64,000 bases of DNA from Pedobacter chitinilyticus (lineage in GTDB: Bacteria > Bacteroidota > Bacteroidia > Sphingobacteriales > Sphingobacteriaceae): contig NZ_QMHN01000003.1 in the NCBI RefSeq assembly GCF_003313385.1, positions 248,001 to 312,000 of the forward strand. The letters are read 5' to 3'. Of the stretch, positions 26,110 to 35,570 are shown piece by piece (positions within the stretch are counted from its first letter, which is position 1; each line of letters begins with the position of its first letter). The translations under genes and the position numbers were made by a program. The notes below the pieces were generated by a model, which worked only from the letters and a program-made list of their open reading frames with translations, was not told where the DNA came from and searched no databases.

Positions 26110-27441
26110 TTAGTTTCTTGAAGACTCAACACGACGGTTTTGGATACGACCTTCTTCTGTATCGTTAGAAGCAATTGGTTTAGTCTCTCCGTAACCTTTA
26201 ACAACAACGTTGCTAGCGTTAACGCCTGAGTTTACTAAGTAAGTTTTAACAGAGTTAGCTCTGTCTTTAGATAACTTCATGTTGTATGCAGCAGTACCTT
26301 CGCTAGAAGCGTGACCAGCTACAGTCACTTTACCACCGTTTTCACGCAAGATAGAAGATAATTTATCTAAAGTTGGATAAGATTCAGTTTTCAACACTGA
26401 GCTGTTGAACTCAAATTGGATAGTTTCGAAACCAGTTACACCAGAAACAGGAGTAGTAGTTTGAGTTGGCTCAGGGAATTTAATTGTACGACCAGAACCA
26501 TCAACAACTGCACCTGGAGCTGAATTAGGTTCTTTATCGAACATATCAGCTACACCGTCACCATCGCTATCTTTTTTCAAATCTTCAACAGATTTCTCTA
26601 CGTTAGCAACACGGTTTTTCAAAGCCTCAACTTCTTGACGTAATGAAGGATCTTTCAATTCATCATACATCAAAGCTAAAGGGTTAACCCAATCCAAGTT
26701 TGGTTTAGATTTAGAACCTAATGAGAATTCTAAACCAGCTGAACCGTAAGAGAATTTATCTTTAGAGATAGATTTAGCATAAACTCCATCTAAGTTATCA
26801 CCATCAACAAAGTTCATAGTATAAGCTAAGTTGAAAGATACGCGATCAGAAACTTTAAACTTGATACCAGCTCCTACAGGGATATAAGCTTCTTTAATGA
26901 AGTCTTTATCATTGTCAGAACCAAATTGACCTTTTCTGTCAACACCGTTTACTTTAGGGTTATAAGCAATAACACCATAACCAGCAGTTACGAAAAAGTT
27001 AACTGAGTTCTCACGACGTAAGAAGTCAACAGTTGCTACGTTAACAACACCTCTTAAGTCAGCTGAATACTGAATGTCAGTTTCAAACTCTCTAACACCA
27101 CCAACAGCACCGCCAGCAGCGTCTTTGTTAGTACCAGAAAGTTTACCACGGAAGATGTTACCTTCTAAGCCAAAAGCATGACCTAATTGTTTACGCAATG
27201 AAATTCCGTAACCTAAGTTAACATCCCAGTTAGTAAAGTCATTTGATCCACCAGTTAAAACAACAGGAGCTAATACACCTGCGTTAACACCTAAAGACCA
27301 CGTTCTGTACTGCGCTCTACCACCAAATACCTTGGCAGAAGAGGAGGTTGCAGGAGCATCTTGTGCGCTAGCAAGAGAAGAAACTCCTACTAATGCTACT
27401 AAAGAAGCTGCTACGCCCTTTTTTAAAGTAGAATAATTCAT
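26110..27441 (-). CDS. OmpA-family outer-membrane porin
   Basis: A 443-residue protein with a signal peptide (MNYSTLKKGVAASLVALVGV, then SSLASAQ), an N-terminal beta-barrel (to about residue 250), a TSP type-3-like calcium segment (KDSDGDGVADMFDKEPNSAP) after a short coiled coil (LRQEVEALKNRVANVEKSVE), and a C-terminal OmpA domain (VTVAGHASSEGTAAYNMKLS; RIQNRRVESSRN) that should bind peptidoglycan. An earlier ATG at 27465 exists, but the signal peptide begins at 27441. The strong terminator and good promoter suggest high expression. Confidence 0.93.
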   Translation of the reverse strand: MNYSTLKKGVAASLVALVGVSSLASAQDAPATSSSAKVFGGRAQYRTWSLGVNAGVLAPVVLTGGSNDFTNWDVNLGYGISLRKQLGHAFGLEGNIFRGKLSGTNKDAAGGAVGGVREFETDIQYSADLRGVVNVATVDFLRRENSVNFFVTAGYGVIAYNPKVNGVDRKGQFGSDNDKDFIKEAYIPVGAGIKFKVSDRVSFNLAYTMNFVDGDNLDGVYAKSISKDKFSYGSAGLEFSLGSKSKPNLDWVNPLALMYDELKDPSLRQEVEALKNRVANVEKSVEDLKKDSDGDGVADMFDKEPNSAPGAVVDGSGRTIKFPEPTQTTTPVSGVTGFETIQFEFNSSVLKTESYPTLDKLSSILRENGGKVTVAGHASSEGTAAYNMKLSKDRANSVKTYLVNSGVNASNVVVKGYGETKPIASNDTEEGRIQNRRVESSRN

Positions 27442-27493
27442 AATTTTCTTTTTAAGGTTAAACAAAATATTTATTGTATAATTTTTTGCAATA

Positions 27494-27522
27494 CAAAATT
27501 AAACAAATTTTTATAATCTCAA
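27494..27522 (-). promoter_or_regulatory. Candidate promoter of the OmpA porin gene
   Basis: On the minus strand, TTG (27522-27520) is followed after 18 bases by TAATTTTG (27501-27494), a match to TAnnTTTG. The leader would be about 45 bases. Around it, 27523-27720 is AT-rich and shows no other feature. Confidence 0.5.
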
Positions 27523-27720
27523 AACCCTACACAAACTCCGTTCCAAATACGCAATCTAAACAAAAACATCATGAAAAATACAAACTTTATACTGATTTAC
27601 AAGTTGTTGAAATAAATTTAACAACTTTTAACTATAAGCAGAACAGCCTTATCCGCTTATTCATCATACCACTCATTAGTGTACAATCAGTCCTAAATTA
27701 TATACAATCGGTGTCGATTG

Positions 27721-28623
27721 CTACACCAGTCGCTCTACAAACTGATACATATTAAAGCGTTTGTGAGCTAGTTCTTCTTTAATTAATGCATGAATTTGAG
27801 CTCTATCAACATCTTTCATGCGCTTACTTTGTATTAGCCTAAACGCTTGGTCGGCTAAAAAGTATTCTATTTTGGAGCCGTCTGCTTTTTCTTCATTTAA
27901 AATCCATTCGCATAAGGTAGCAATCCCAACATTTTTATCAGCCACCGTTTTAAAAACAGGGATTTGCTGATGTTGCTCCCTTACCATTTTCTGCAGATTG
28001 TTGGCGAAAACATCTGCTCCATCTCTATCAGCTTTGTTCACTACAAAGGCTTGGGCAACCTCCATCAACCCTGATTTGATATGCTGAATTTCATCTCCCG
28101 CCTCTGGTACCAGTACTAAGACCGTTTTATCTGCCAAACCTGCGATTTCTATTTCGGACTGTCCTACGCCCACTGTTTCAATAATGATCAGATCAAAATT
28201 ACTAGATCTCAACACATCAACCATTTCAATCGTTTTTGCAGAAATACCACCTAATGAACCTCTAGTGGCCACAGAACGAATGTATACGTTTGGCTGGTTA
28301 AAGTGTTTGGACATCCGAATTCTATCACCCAAAAGAGATCCATAATTAAAAGGAGAGGATGGATCCACCGCAAGAATCGCAATGCGTTTATTTAACCGGC
28401 AAAGTTCTTCGGTAATTGCATTCACCAAAGTGCTTTTCCCCGCTCCTGGAGGTCCTGTGACACCTACGACGGGCACGTCTCTGTTAATTGAAAGTGCCTT
28501 TAGTAGGTCTGACGCTGGAGCAATACTATTCTCCACCAAAGTAAGCGATCGAGCTAGTGCCAGAAAATCACCTTCAGCTATTTTACTAATCAATTGATTT
28601 AAATAAACCTGTGCAGCATCCAT
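27721..28623 (-). CDS. meaB: MeaB/ArgK-type P-loop GTPase
   Basis: A 300-residue G3E-family GTPase, chaperone of adenosylcobalamin-dependent methylmalonyl-CoA mutase. It has Walker A GVTGPPGAGKSTLVNAI (residues ~55-71), Walker B-like LIIIETVGVGQSEIE, switch region DEIQHIKSGLMEVA and the NKAD base-recognition motif (VVNKADRDG). The frame is open to 28680, but MDAAQVYLNQLISKIAEGDF at 28623 fits the family. No mutA/mutB is nearby; the mutase may be elsewhere. Confidence 0.93.
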   Translation of the reverse strand: MDAAQVYLNQLISKIAEGDFLALARSLTLVENSIAPASDLLKALSINRDVPVVGVTGPPGAGKSTLVNAITEELCRLNKRIAILAVDPSSPFNYGSLLGDRIRMSKHFNQPNVYIRSVATRGSLGGISAKTIEMVDVLRSSNFDLIIIETVGVGQSEIEIAGLADKTVLVLVPEAGDEIQHIKSGLMEVAQAFVVNKADRDGADVFANNLQKMVREQHQQIPVFKTVADKNVGIATLCEWILNEEKADGSKIEYFLADQAFRLIQSKRMKDVDRAQIHALIKEELAHKRFNMYQFVERLV

Positions 28624-28704
28624 ATTAACAAAGAAACAGAATAAATCAAAACTTTGGCTAAAGTGGTAAATATACTGCAATGACAGAAGATTTTTTAAAA
28701 ACCG

Positions 28705-28712
28705 TAACTTTG
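28705..28712 (+). promoter_or_regulatory. Candidate -7 box (TAACTTTG) of the ABC exporter gene
   Basis: TAACTTTG matches TAnnTTTG and lies 20 bases before the ATG at 28733, giving a short leader. A -33 TTG at the usual spacing is not present. Confidence 0.45.
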
Positions 28713-28732
28713 TTTTCTTTTATAGATTTTAG

Positions 28733-30571
28733 ATGAAAATATATTTTAGGTTATTATCCTTTGCCAAGCCTATTGAAAAGTTTGCTATTCCGTATGTAGT
28801 GGCAACCATGTTAGCGATTTTATTTGGCACTTTAAACCTTGCTCTCTTATCTCCTCTTTTCGAGATTTTATTAAAAGCAAATAATTCAGCACTAAGCACT
28901 CCAGCTTCCGTAAAACACGAAGCTTCATCTTTTGATATCTTGGGGAAGTTTAGGGAATTCGTAAACAACTCTATCAGTACCGTAGGTGCCGAAAAAACAC
29001 TGGCTTATGTTTGTATCGTTATTGTTTGCTCGGTTTTACTTTCCAACCTCTTCAGGTATTTTTCTCAACGTGTAATGGAAGACTTAAGGGTACATACCCT
29101 GTTGAACTTTAGAAGAAAGGTTTTTAACAATGTCATGAACTTACATGTTGGCTATTTTAGCAACGAAAGAAAAGGCGATATCATTTCTAAGGTAGCTTCT
29201 GATGTACAAGTAGTACAGTTCACCGTGACCAATACTTTACAAGTGGTTTTTAAAGAACCGGTAACACTGATTGTGTACATTGTCATGTTGTTACTCATTT
29301 CTGTAAAACTTACTTTATTTTCTTTATTGGTTATTCCTGTATCAGGCTTTATCATTAGCAAGATTGTTAAAAGGCTAAAACAACAGGCCAAAGAAGCTCA
29401 TGAATCATTTGCCAAAATGATTGGTTTTTTAGATGAAGCTTTGGGCGGCATTAAAATCATTAAAGCATTTAACGCTTCGGAAAGAATTAAAGACAAATTT
29501 AATCAGGAGAATATTTTCTATTCGAACCTTACTCGAAAAATGGTGCGCAGACAGCAGCTTGGATCGCCCGTATCAGAGTTTTTAGGAGTGCTAATGGTTG
29601 CTACCATTGTATGGTACGGCGGAACATTAATTTTGCACAATCAGCAAGACGCATTGGCTCCCTCAGACTTCATTGCATATATTGCTATTTTCTCACAAGT
29701 AATGCGTCCCGCCAAGGCTTTAACAGATTCATTTAGTGGCATCCATTCAGGCATTGCTGCTGGAGAGAGAGTGCTTGGATTAATAGATACAAAACCTGAG
29801 TTGGAAAATAAAGCTGACGCAAAAGATTTAGAAAGTTTTAGCCAAGTATTAGAGCTTAAAAACGTAAGCTTTGCTTATGGAGAAAAACAAATCTTAAAAG
29901 AAATTAATCTAAAAATAGAAAAAGGAAAAACCATTGCTTTGGTGGGCCCTTCAGGTGGCGGAAAAAGTACCTTAATGGATTTAATTCCTCGTTTTTATGC
30001 GCCTAAGGAGGGAAAGATCCTCATCGACGGAAATGATTACGAGGACCTAACGGTTGAAAGTATCAGGGCTAAAATGGGGATTGTCAACCAAGATTCTTTC
30101 CTTTTCAACGATTCGATTTTTAACAATATCGCCTTTGGGAAACCAGATGCAACGGAAGAAGAAGTAGTTGCTGCTGCAAAAATTGCCAATGCCCACGATT
30201 TTATCCTTAATACTGAAAATGGCTACGAGACTAATGTGGGTGATCGTGGCAATAAATTATCTGGAGGACAAAGACAAAGGGTTTGTATTGCTCGAGCTGT
30301 TTTAGCCAACCCGCCAATTATGTTGTTGGATGAGGCGACCTCTGCATTGGATACCGAATCGGAAAAACTGGTGCAAGAGGCCTTAAACAATTTAATGCAA
30401 AACCGTACTTCTGTGGTGATCGCTCACCGATTGAGCACTATTCAGCACGCTAATCAAATTGTGGTGATCGACAAAGGACAAATTGTTGAACAAGGTAATC
30501 ACAATGAACTACTAGCAAAAAAAGGGCTTTACCATCGTTTAATTGAAATGCAGACTTTTAATGAACAATAA
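28733..30571 (+). CDS. ABC exporter, fused permease-ATPase (MsbA-like)
   Basis: A 612-residue half transporter. Six membrane segments lie in residues 1-~330, and the ATPase domain holds Walker A GPSGGGKSTLMDL (near residue 405), Q-loop GIVNQDSFLFN, signature KLSGGQRQRVCIARA, Walker B IMLLDEATSALDTE and switch VIAHRLST. Its position as the first gene of the polysaccharide island suggests export or flipping of a lipid-linked glycan or lipid A, but MsbA homologues are also found as stand-alone drug or lipid exporters. It overlaps the next glycosyltransferase by 11 bases. Confidence 0.93.
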   Translation: MKIYFRLLSFAKPIEKFAIPYVVATMLAILFGTLNLALLSPLFEILLKANNSALSTPASVKHEASSFDILGKFREFVNNSISTVGAEKTLAYVCIVIVCSVLLSNLFRYFSQRVMEDLRVHTLLNFRRKVFNNVMNLHVGYFSNERKGDIISKVASDVQVVQFTVTNTLQVVFKEPVTLIVYIVMLLLISVKLTLFSLLVIPVSGFIISKIVKRLKQQAKEAHESFAKMIGFLDEALGGIKIIKAFNASERIKDKFNQENIFYSNLTRKMVRRQQLGSPVSEFLGVLMVATIVWYGGTLILHNQQDALAPSDFIAYIAIFSQVMRPAKALTDSFSGIHSGIAAGERVLGLIDTKPELENKADAKDLESFSQVLELKNVSFAYGEKQILKEINLKIEKGKTIALVGPSGGGKSTLMDLIPRFYAPKEGKILIDGNDYEDLTVESIRAKMGIVNQDSFLFNDSIFNNIAFGKPDATEEEVVAAAKIANAHDFILNTENGYETNVGDRGNKLSGGQRQRVCIARAVLANPPIMLLDEATSALDTESEKLVQEALNNLMQNRTSVVIAHRLSTIQHANQIVVIDKGQIVEQGNHNELLAKKGLYHRLIEMQTFNEQ

Positions 30572-31505
30572 ACAGCCTTTGGTTTCGATTGCGGTATGCA
30601 CCTACAACGGAGAAAAGTTTCTCATTGAGCAACTTGATTCATTGCTTGGGCAAAGCTATCGCAATATTGAAATCGTAGTGGTTGATGACTGCTCCAAAGA
30701 TCATACACTTGCCATTTTAAAGCAGTACGAAGAAAAGCATCCAAACTTCAAGGTATATCAAAACGATCAAAACTTAGGATATATCAAGAATTTTGAGAAG
30801 GCTATTTCTTTATGTAATGGTGATTATATTGCACTTTGTGACCAAGACGACATTTGGGACTCCAGCAAAATTGAACTGCAATTAGCTGGTATTGAAGACT
30901 GCACTTTGATCTATCACGATTCGGAGTTTGTAGACGACAAAGGCCTTTCTCTTGACAAAAAGAAATCTGACATCCTGAACATGTATCAAGGGGAAAGCAG
31001 TGTACCTTTTCTCTTTTTCAATTGCGTATCGGGACATGCCTGTCTTTTTAACAGAAAGCTTATTCCTTACTGCCTTCCTTTTCCTCAAGAGGTCTTTCAC
31101 GATAGGTGGCTCGCTTTTACAGCGGCAAACAACGGTGGCGTCACTTATCTAAATAAAACACTAGTTAAGTATAGGCAACACGCAAACACTGACACCAATA
31201 TCTTAAAAATCAACAAGGAAAATCGAAAGCCATCCACATCAGGATATCAGAAGATGATGAAGATTCTGAACGAACTCTCTCACTTCAGCAAATACCCTTA
31301 CCTCAAGCAGAAAGACAGCGTAGAAAAACTTTATGAAGCCTACCAAAAATGGGTTAATTCATATTTCTGCTGGTCTTTGGCAGCATTCATGATTTCAAAT
31401 TACAAGCTGTTATTTTTTATCCCTAAAAAAGGGGGTTTAAGTAATCTGAATTTTATTTTCAAGCATTTTTTTGGAGGAAAATTCAAGCACGATTCTTCTT
31501 CCTAA
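30561..31505 (+). CDS. Glycosyltransferase family 2, rhamnosyltransferase-like
   Basis: A 314-residue GT-A enzyme with SIAVCTYNGEKFLIEQLDSL at the N-terminus, VVVDDCSKDHT for nucleotide binding and the DxD site in IALCDQDDIWD. The DQDD form is typical of the rhamnosyltransferase-like GT2 branch of surface-polysaccharide clusters. A frame extends upstream to 30543, but the ATG at 30561 (MNNKQPLVSIAV) places the domain at the N-terminus. It overlaps the ABC exporter gene end by 11 bases, so the two are translationally linked. Convergent with the next GT, with 23 bases shared. Confidence 0.88.
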   Translation: MNNKQPLVSIAVCTYNGEKFLIEQLDSLLGQSYRNIEIVVVDDCSKDHTLAILKQYEEKHPNFKVYQNDQNLGYIKNFEKAISLCNGDYIALCDQDDIWDSSKIELQLAGIEDCTLIYHDSEFVDDKGLSLDKKKSDILNMYQGESSVPFLFFNCVSGHACLFNRKLIPYCLPFPQEVFHDRWLAFTAANNGGVTYLNKTLVKYRQHANTDTNILKINKENRKPSTSGYQKMMKILNELSHFSKYPYLKQKDSVEKLYEAYQKWVNSYFCWSLAAFMISNYKLLFFIPKKGGLSNLNFIFKHFFGGKFKHDSSS

Positions 31506-32433
31506 AATCATTGATCGCCTTCATATAGGCACTCATAAACTGCTTCAATCCATTTTTTTTAATCATTTGGAAAGCATGCTTAACATTGAAAAAACCTTCT
31601 TCGGCGATGAAGTAACTATTGGGCCGTTTTAACAGCCTCATGTTTTCCTTCTTCAGTTTTCGTCCCTCTTCCGAATCCGACATTGCATCATCGATATAAA
31701 TTTGAAATAAAGACCGAACCACAATTTCATTCAAATACATCTTTTTCAGATCTTTACTCATGCTTGTGTGGTGTACTCGAACCATACCATAAGCTCTTTC
31801 GTTATCCAAATACCCAAACTTAAAATACATCGCACTTTTAAACCAGTATTCCCAGTCCTCAAGGCTCGTCAGCTCCGTATTAAAATCGCCTACTTTTTTT
31901 ACCACTTCTCTTTTAACGAGAGGTGAATTTACAGGCATAATATTCCTATTCACCAATTCCCAAAGCTGCTCAGTTGTAGGCCTGTCGTTTAACCGGATAA
32001 TCCATTCTTGTTGAGTAAGGTCCAAACTCCTATATCTTTCCTGAATATTATTATTGGTAAAGTAGTAAGTATTGCAATACGATATCCCCAAATTTTTGTC
32101 AGCGGCAAAATGGTCCAATTGCAACTGGATTTTATCTTCAGAAATTAAATCATCTGCATCCAAAAACTGGATATAATCTCCCGAGGCCTTCTTAATTCCT
32201 GTATTTCTAGCGGCCGACAGCCCTTTGTTTTCCTGATAAACGTAGATGATCCTAGCATCTACTTTCGCCAGCTCTAAAACCAAAGCCTCAGTATTATCCG
32301 TTGAACCATCATCCACCACTATCGCTTCCCAATGCTCATACTTTTGACCCCTAATTGAAGTTAAGGTTTCTATAATAAAATTTGCATAATTATAGCTTGG
32401 GATAATGATAGAGACCAACGCCTTAGCAACCAT
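31483..32433 (-). CDS. Glycosyltransferase family 2
   Basis: A 316-residue GT-A enzyme: LVSIIIPSYNYANFIIETLT, VVDDGSTDNTEAL and the DxD-type YIQFLDADDLIS (near residue 90). The C-terminal part is charged and lacks a membrane anchor. The frame runs up to 32478, but MVAKALVSIIIPSYN at 32433 fits the domain start. It is on the opposite strand from its neighbours and overlaps the preceding convergent GT by 23 bases. Sugar donor and acceptor are unknown. Confidence 0.86.
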   Translation of the reverse strand: MVAKALVSIIIPSYNYANFIIETLTSIRGQKYEHWEAIVVDDGSTDNTEALVLELAKVDARIIYVYQENKGLSAARNTGIKKASGDYIQFLDADDLISEDKIQLQLDHFAADKNLGISYCNTYYFTNNNIQERYRSLDLTQQEWIIRLNDRPTTEQLWELVNRNIMPVNSPLVKREVVKKVGDFNTELTSLEDWEYWFKSAMYFKFGYLDNERAYGMVRVHHTSMSKDLKKMYLNEIVVRSLFQIYIDDAMSDSEEGRKLKKENMRLLKRPNSYFIAEEGFFNVKHAFQMIKKNGLKQFMSAYMKAINDFRKKNRA

Positions 32434-32574
32434 AGTGTGTGAATAGAATAATTTTCGCTGAATAGGCCCGATAGCCATTAATCACAAATGTATCAAATTT
32501 GGTTAAAAAGGCTAACAAACAGCAAAGGCCTAACGGTAAGCAAAAATCACTATTTTTACCTCAGTAAAGAAATT

Positions 32575-33747
32575 ATGAATAAGAGAATTAAAAGGATATT
32601 GGAAAATATAAAATCAATATTGAAATATCCTACGATACATGCTGCGCTTTCTAAAAAGAATAAGCTCTATTTTTTTTCCTATTCCTGGTCATTTGGAGGA
32701 GGAGAAAGGGTTTTCGTGGACATGCTAAATCTTTTTAAAGAGGAGCATCCTATTTGTTTCGTTACAGGCACTTCTGTTACCGAAGGATTTAGGAAAGAAT
32801 ATGAGGCAGCGGCACACACCATCAACTTAAATCGTTGGAGCCAAAAAAAAGGACTAAAGGGTTATATGTTAAAGAAAGTGGCCAAAGCCATCAATTCCCA
32901 AAAAGAGGTAACCATTGTGGGCTGGAGCAGTGAATTTATGTATGAGCTAATTCCGCTGCTGGCTACGCATGTTAAAATCATAGATATCACGCATAATTTT
33001 ACAGATAACGGGAAAGGATTAGAATTGAAAACACTTCCTTACGTTCCTAGAATAAACAAAAGAATTGTAGGATCTAAAGGCTTGATACAGCAATTTGAAG
33101 ATCTTTATAAAGACAATAACATTCCTTTAAATTATGTCGATAGGCTAGTTTTTATCCGCAATAGAATCCCTTTTGATAATTTCTTGCCGAAGAAAGATTA
33201 TGACAATCAACTTCAAGTTGTTTTTGTAGCTAGAAATAGTCCTGAAAAAAGGAGCGAGATCTTAATCAAAGCTGCAGAAAAATGCCAGCAGGAAAATCTT
33301 CCAGTGGTATTTAAAATGATTGGCGATTATGATCCAAAGAAAATAAAAGCCCCATCAAATGTAGAAATGGTGGGTATAGTTAACGACAAAAATATTGTTA
33401 ACGAATACTACAAAAATGCGCACATCCTTTTGTTAACTTCTCAAAGAGAGGGCTGGGGTCTTGTTATTTTTGAAGCCATGAATTTTGGAGTAGTGCCTAT
33501 CTCAACCAACGTAGGTGATCTTTCTTATTACGTTTCTAATGAAAAAGCGAACGGTGTATTGATTGAAAACCGAGATGATAGCGAACTATTGGCCCAGTTG
33601 TTCGCAGATGAAATCAAACGATTTTGTAATGACAGCGCACAGTTAAAGAAATACAGCCAAAATGCTTTCGAAACAGTCAAGGAGCTAGTCGAAACTTCCG
33701 ATTTTGAAGAAGTTTACAGAAGTGTCATTTTAGGAAAATCAGAATAA
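32575..33747 (+). CDS. Glycosyltransferase family 4 (GT-B)
   Basis: A 390-residue retaining GT-B enzyme. The N-terminal motif SWSFGGGERVFVDMLNLF and the C-terminal donor-binding segment VVFVARNSPEKRSEILIKAA, then SQREGWGLVIFEAMNFGVVP with the E-x7-E pair, identify GT4. The frame is open to 32488, but MNKRIKRILENIKSILKYPT (32575) is a normal basic start. Next GT begins 8 bases later on the same strand. Donor specificity cannot be told. Confidence 0.87.
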   Translation: MNKRIKRILENIKSILKYPTIHAALSKKNKLYFFSYSWSFGGGERVFVDMLNLFKEEHPICFVTGTSVTEGFRKEYEAAAHTINLNRWSQKKGLKGYMLKKVAKAINSQKEVTIVGWSSEFMYELIPLLATHVKIIDITHNFTDNGKGLELKTLPYVPRINKRIVGSKGLIQQFEDLYKDNNIPLNYVDRLVFIRNRIPFDNFLPKKDYDNQLQVVFVARNSPEKRSEILIKAAEKCQQENLPVVFKMIGDYDPKKIKAPSNVEMVGIVNDKNIVNEYYKNAHILLLTSQREGWGLVIFEAMNFGVVPISTNVGDLSYYVSNEKANGVLIENRDDSELLAQLFADEIKRFCNDSAQLKKYSQNAFETVKELVETSDFEEVYRSVILGKSE

Positions 33748-33754
33748 ATCAAAC

Positions 33755-34759
33755 ATGGATAACACAGGTAAAAATCCTATTGTCACCGTTTTCATGGCTG
33801 TTTACAATGGTGAAAAATATATAAAAGAGGCTATTGAAAGTGTGCTTACCCAAAGTTATAGAGACTTTGAACTACTGATTATCAATGACGGGTCTACAGA
33901 TAAAACACTTGATGTAATTGCGCAATTTAAGGACCCCAGAATTCGGCTACTACATAATGATGGAAATAGAGGACTTACTTATACACGAAATCATGGTGTA
34001 AAGGAAGCGCGAGGAGAATACTTTGCGATATTAGATAGTGACGATATTGCGATGCCAAACCGCTTAAAAATACAAGTTGATTATATGAATGCCAACGCCG
34101 ACGTTGCAATTTGTGGCGGGCAAGCCGTATTAATTGACGGGAGTAGCAAAGAAATACGCCCTTATAAGGTGCATTCAGGAGATAGCTTATCTCATTGGCT
34201 CGTACTTCACAATGTTTTTATCAACTCTACACTAATGATAAAGACTTCGGTAATGAGAGAAATGGGAGGTTACAGAGATATGGCTCCTGCTGAAGATTAT
34301 GACCTTTCCTTTAGAATTGGGCTAAAATATAGGGTAGCAAACATAAGCGACACCTTTGTTTTTTATCGAGAACATGGCAATAACATTTCAAAAGTACAAA
34401 CAGAGAAGCTAAATAATGCTGAACGTCGTATTATTGAACACATCCATTCGAGCTTAAAGATTTCAACCGATAAAGCCTTTATTAAGACGCATCATAGTAT
34501 CTTAAAGTATGATTTCGAAGCTTCAGCTATAAGCGAATTTGAGCTCTTCTTAAAGGCTTTAAGAAAGAGCAACCATCTGAATAAATATTACCCTATATCC
34601 ATTTTTAACAGGTTTCTATTTGATACTTGGTTTAAAATTTTAAAAGTAAAAAAGGAGAAGAATATAATCTATTTATATTTCAAAAGTCCTTTTTTTAAAT
34701 GGTCTTTCGTTACTTTTGGGCAATTAAGTAAAGTCTTTAGAAAAACGCTTTTCTCTTGA
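33755..34759 (+). CDS. Glycosyltransferase family 2
   Basis: A 334-residue GT-A enzyme: VTVFMAVYNGEKYIKEAIES, LLIINDGSTDKTLDVI, DxD-like FAILDSDDIAMPNRL (residue ~90) and the acceptor-side MAPAEDYDLSFRIGLKY with the ED motif. It follows the GT4 gene on the same strand after 8 bases and converges with the next GT. Sugar specificity is unknown. Confidence 0.88.
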   Translation: MDNTGKNPIVTVFMAVYNGEKYIKEAIESVLTQSYRDFELLIINDGSTDKTLDVIAQFKDPRIRLLHNDGNRGLTYTRNHGVKEARGEYFAILDSDDIAMPNRLKIQVDYMNANADVAICGGQAVLIDGSSKEIRPYKVHSGDSLSHWLVLHNVFINSTLMIKTSVMREMGGYRDMAPAEDYDLSFRIGLKYRVANISDTFVFYREHGNNISKVQTEKLNNAERRIIEHIHSSLKISTDKAFIKTHHSILKYDFEASAISEFELFLKALRKSNHLNKYYPISIFNRFLFDTWFKILKVKKEKNIIYLYFKSPFFKWSFVTFGQLSKVFRKTLFS

Positions 34760-34779
34760 GTTTAAATATCAAAGAATGA

Positions 34780-35541
34780 TTAACGAATGCCAAAAAATTT
34801 CTTGATTTTAATCGTATACCTCAATTTCCTCAGTTTCTTTCTTGCATCCAATAGCTCTTCATAGTAAGGCACAAATGCCGCAAAGTTTTCAGAAATCACA
34901 TCTTCCTGCTCTTTTTTCATTTTAGGGCGATATAAAGGGTTTGAACTTATACCATCTTCCATAAACTCAGCAATGAAAACATCGATATGTTTGTAGCTAC
35001 AATTAAACTTACAATATGCCAAGAAAAAGAATTTCCAATCAGAAACAATACTTAAAGCTTCATCGTAAAGCCCTACTAAATCAAATAGTGTTCTTTTGAT
35101 AAAAGTTGATGGGTGAGGAATAGTATTATGATAGAACAGTGCAAAATCAAGCTTGTCATCTGGTATCCAATCTCTTTTTATACCATCATTATCGCAAAGC
35201 ATATTACCAGAAACCAAGTCGCAATCAAACCCTTGTTTAACAGCATCTTCAATTGAATTCGATTTAAATAAAATATCCCCGCTATTCAAAAACAACAGAT
35301 AATCTCCACTGGATTTGTGAATACCTTTATTCATTGCATGATAAATTCCATTATCTCTCTCACTAATTGAATAAGCTATTTTATTTTGATATTTCGCAAG
35401 CACATCGGTACTTCCATCATCTGATCCCCCATCAATAATAATATATTCAATAAACTCATAAGTTTGATCTATTACAGAATTGACTGTCTTTTCCAACCCT
35501 GCAGCATTGTTGTAGTTAATTGTTATAATAGAAATTTTCAA
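34780..35541 (-). CDS. Glycosyltransferase family 2, WcaA-like
   Basis: A 253-residue GT-A enzyme with ISIITINYNNAAGLEKTVNS, YIIIDGGSDDGSTDVLAKY and LLFLNSGDILFKSNS (the D of the DxD site appears as SGD), the pattern of WcaA-like or PGL-type GT2 proteins. The Lys-rich C-terminus may touch the membrane. The unknown gene at 35571-36341 is 29 bases upstream on the same strand. Base composition is visibly more AT-rich than in the housekeeping genes. Confidence 0.84.
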   Translation of the reverse strand: MKISIITINYNNAAGLEKTVNSVIDQTYEFIEYIIIDGGSDDGSTDVLAKYQNKIAYSISERDNGIYHAMNKGIHKSSGDYLLFLNSGDILFKSNSIEDAVKQGFDCDLVSGNMLCDNDGIKRDWIPDDKLDFALFYHNTIPHPSTFIKRTLFDLVGLYDEALSIVSDWKFFFLAYCKFNCSYKHIDVFIAEFMEDGISSNPLYRPKMKKEQEDVISENFAAFVPYYEELLDARKKLRKLRYTIKIKKFFGIR

Positions 35542-35570
35542 TGTTAAAGATTTATAATGTTTTAATCGTA